Of a stretch of DNA of 6,025 bases, positions 5,412 through 6,025 are shown one piece after another. Every line of letters begins with the position of its first letter. The first letter of the stretch is position 1. The position numbers and the translations under genes were made by a program. Below the pieces are notes generated by a model. The model was not told the origin of the DNA. It worked only from the letters and a program-made list of their open reading frames with translations, and ran no database searches. This stretch comes from SVTX01 sp045577415 (lineage in GTDB: Bacteria; Bacillota; Clostridia; Oscillospirales; CAG-272), in contig JAZNII010000148.1 in the NCBI GenBank assembly GCA_045577415.1, forward strand, positions 1 through 6,025, given 5' to 3'.

Positions 5412-6025
5412 ATGACAGAAGTTTCAAGAAAAATTACTGTTGATCTGTCAAGAAAAGGCGGGGCGCGTCCTGTTTTTGCCGTTCAGAACGACGTTGGGGC
5501 GCGAAATCTGACCGTAAGGATCACCGATGACGGTTCTCCCTACAAGATCGAGACGGGGACAACTGCTGCTTTGAATTACAAGCGCCCTGATGGGGTAAGC
5601 GGCGCTTTAATGACGGCGATAGTCGACGGAGAGGTGTCGGTACATCTGTCTCCCATAGTTATTGGGGTTAAGGGTGTGACTGTTTGCACGGTATCTCTTT
5701 TCGACTCGGACAAAAATAAGCTTACAAGCTCGGAGTTCTGTCTTGACGTTGGCGAGGAGCTTTATTCCGGTGAGGCTATTGATGCTACACCCGAATACGC
5801 GCTTTTGGAAAGTGTTTTCGCGCGCGTTTCGGAGATTGAACTTGCTGAAATCGAAAGACAAACAGCAGAAAGTGTGAGAGTGATAGCTGAGGATGAGAGA
5901 AAACAGGCAGAGATCGCAAGAGAGGATGCGGAGCAGATCCGTGAGAGCCGTATTAACGGACGAATCGGTGAGGCGGGGAGCGTAGTGCTTAAGTCAGGCG
6001 GTTGGTCAAGTAACTTTGAGCAGAA
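5412..6025 (+). CDS. Phage baseplate/tail-type protein with BppU-like N-terminal domain, 3' end outside window
   Basis: An open frame of 204 codons from ATG at 5412 continues past the window edge. Residues 8-115 read like the N-terminal beta-domain of phage baseplate upper proteins (BppU_N, DUF2479). The match rests on an early ITVDL strand, FAVQNDVGARNLTVRITDDG (22-41), the hallmark ALNYKRPDG (53-61), a VSVHLSP strand (75-81) and a closing acidic strand FCLDVGEE (109-116). Residues about 133-182 are a charged heptad-like stretch rich in Glu, Arg, Ala and Gln, predicted as a trimeric coiled coil as in tail fibres and receptor-binding proteins. A Gly-rich turn, probably the start of a C-terminal head, follows from 183. 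No signal peptide is seen. GGAGG (5403-5407) lies 4 bases before ATG, rather close. The gene stands alone after the deo terminator with its own candidate promoter and no phage gene upstream. It may open a prophage fragment or be a domesticated tail gene. The family call is by eye. Confidence 0.72.
   Translation, partial: MTEVSRKITVDLSRKGGARPVFAVQNDVGARNLTVRITDDGSPYKIETGTTAALNYKRPDGVSGALMTAIVDGEVSVHLSPIVIGVKGVTVCTVSLFDSDKNKLTSSEFCLDVGEELYSGEAIDATPEYALLESVFARVSEIELAEIERQTAESVRVIAEDERKQAEIAREDAEQIRESRINGRIGEAGSVVLKSGGWSSNFEQ

Noticed and set aside
5183..5443. 86-codon frame starting with GTG at 5183, overlapping the start of the phage-like gene
   Set aside because: It has a weak start context, runs through the candidate promoter and hairpins, overlaps the better-supported gene by 32 bases in another frame, and its composition is not protein-like.
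1..6025. CRISPR array, tRNA, rRNA, transposon ends or integrase
   Set aside because: No regularly spaced repeats, cloverleaf-like sequence, ribosomal sequence, terminal inverted repeats with target duplication, or recombinase motifs were seen on either strand.

Overview
The window reads as a chromosomal segment of an anaerobic Firmicute, most likely a gut Clostridia of the Oscillospiraceae/Ruminococcaceae type. The reasons are strong AGGAG-type ribosome sites, sigma-A promoters with extended -10 boxes, AT-rich intergenic DNA with U-tailed hairpin terminators, and protein sequences that look clostridial. This placement is inferred from style and families, not from a search.

Layout, left to right. 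(1) Positions 1-277, minus strand: the C-terminal half of a small membrane protein resembling the DUF6512 family, with its N-terminal half gone and a one-base frameshift near 68-70. (2) 280-320: a 15-bp hairpin terminator that ends the next gene. (3) 326-1192, minus strand: a soluble lipid (diacylglycerol-type) kinase. (4) 1193-1489: an intergenic stretch, AT-rich at first and then of more mixed composition. (5) 1490-2325: a self-contained manganese module made of a consensus promoter, a yybP-ykoY manganese riboswitch with an overlapping terminator, the manganese efflux gene mntP and its own terminator. (6) 2327-5164: a promoter, then deoC, punA and deoB in one operon, closed by a strong terminator. 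(7) 5165-5411: a non-coding leader with a candidate promoter and several hairpins. (8) 5412 to the right edge: the 5' part of a phage baseplate/tail-type gene (BppU-like N-terminal domain followed by a coiled coil), which runs out of the window.

How the genes work together. The deo genes cover purine (deoxy)nucleoside breakdown: PunA phosphorolyses the nucleoside to base and (deoxy)ribose-1-phosphate, DeoB moves the phosphate to C5, and DeoC splits deoxyribose-5-phosphate into acetaldehyde and glyceraldehyde-3-phosphate. The mntP unit exports Mn2+ when the riboswitch senses excess. The lipid kinase is divergent from mntP and separately terminated.

Most of the window is well-understood housekeeping DNA. 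The less ordinary parts are the decayed membrane gene at the left edge, an inverted repeat sitting on the -35 box of the riboswitch promoter, and a phage-structural gene with its own structured leader placed directly after the deo operon with no other phage gene before it. I see no CRISPR array, tRNA, rRNA, transposase or integrase, and nothing I can defend as a wholly new system.
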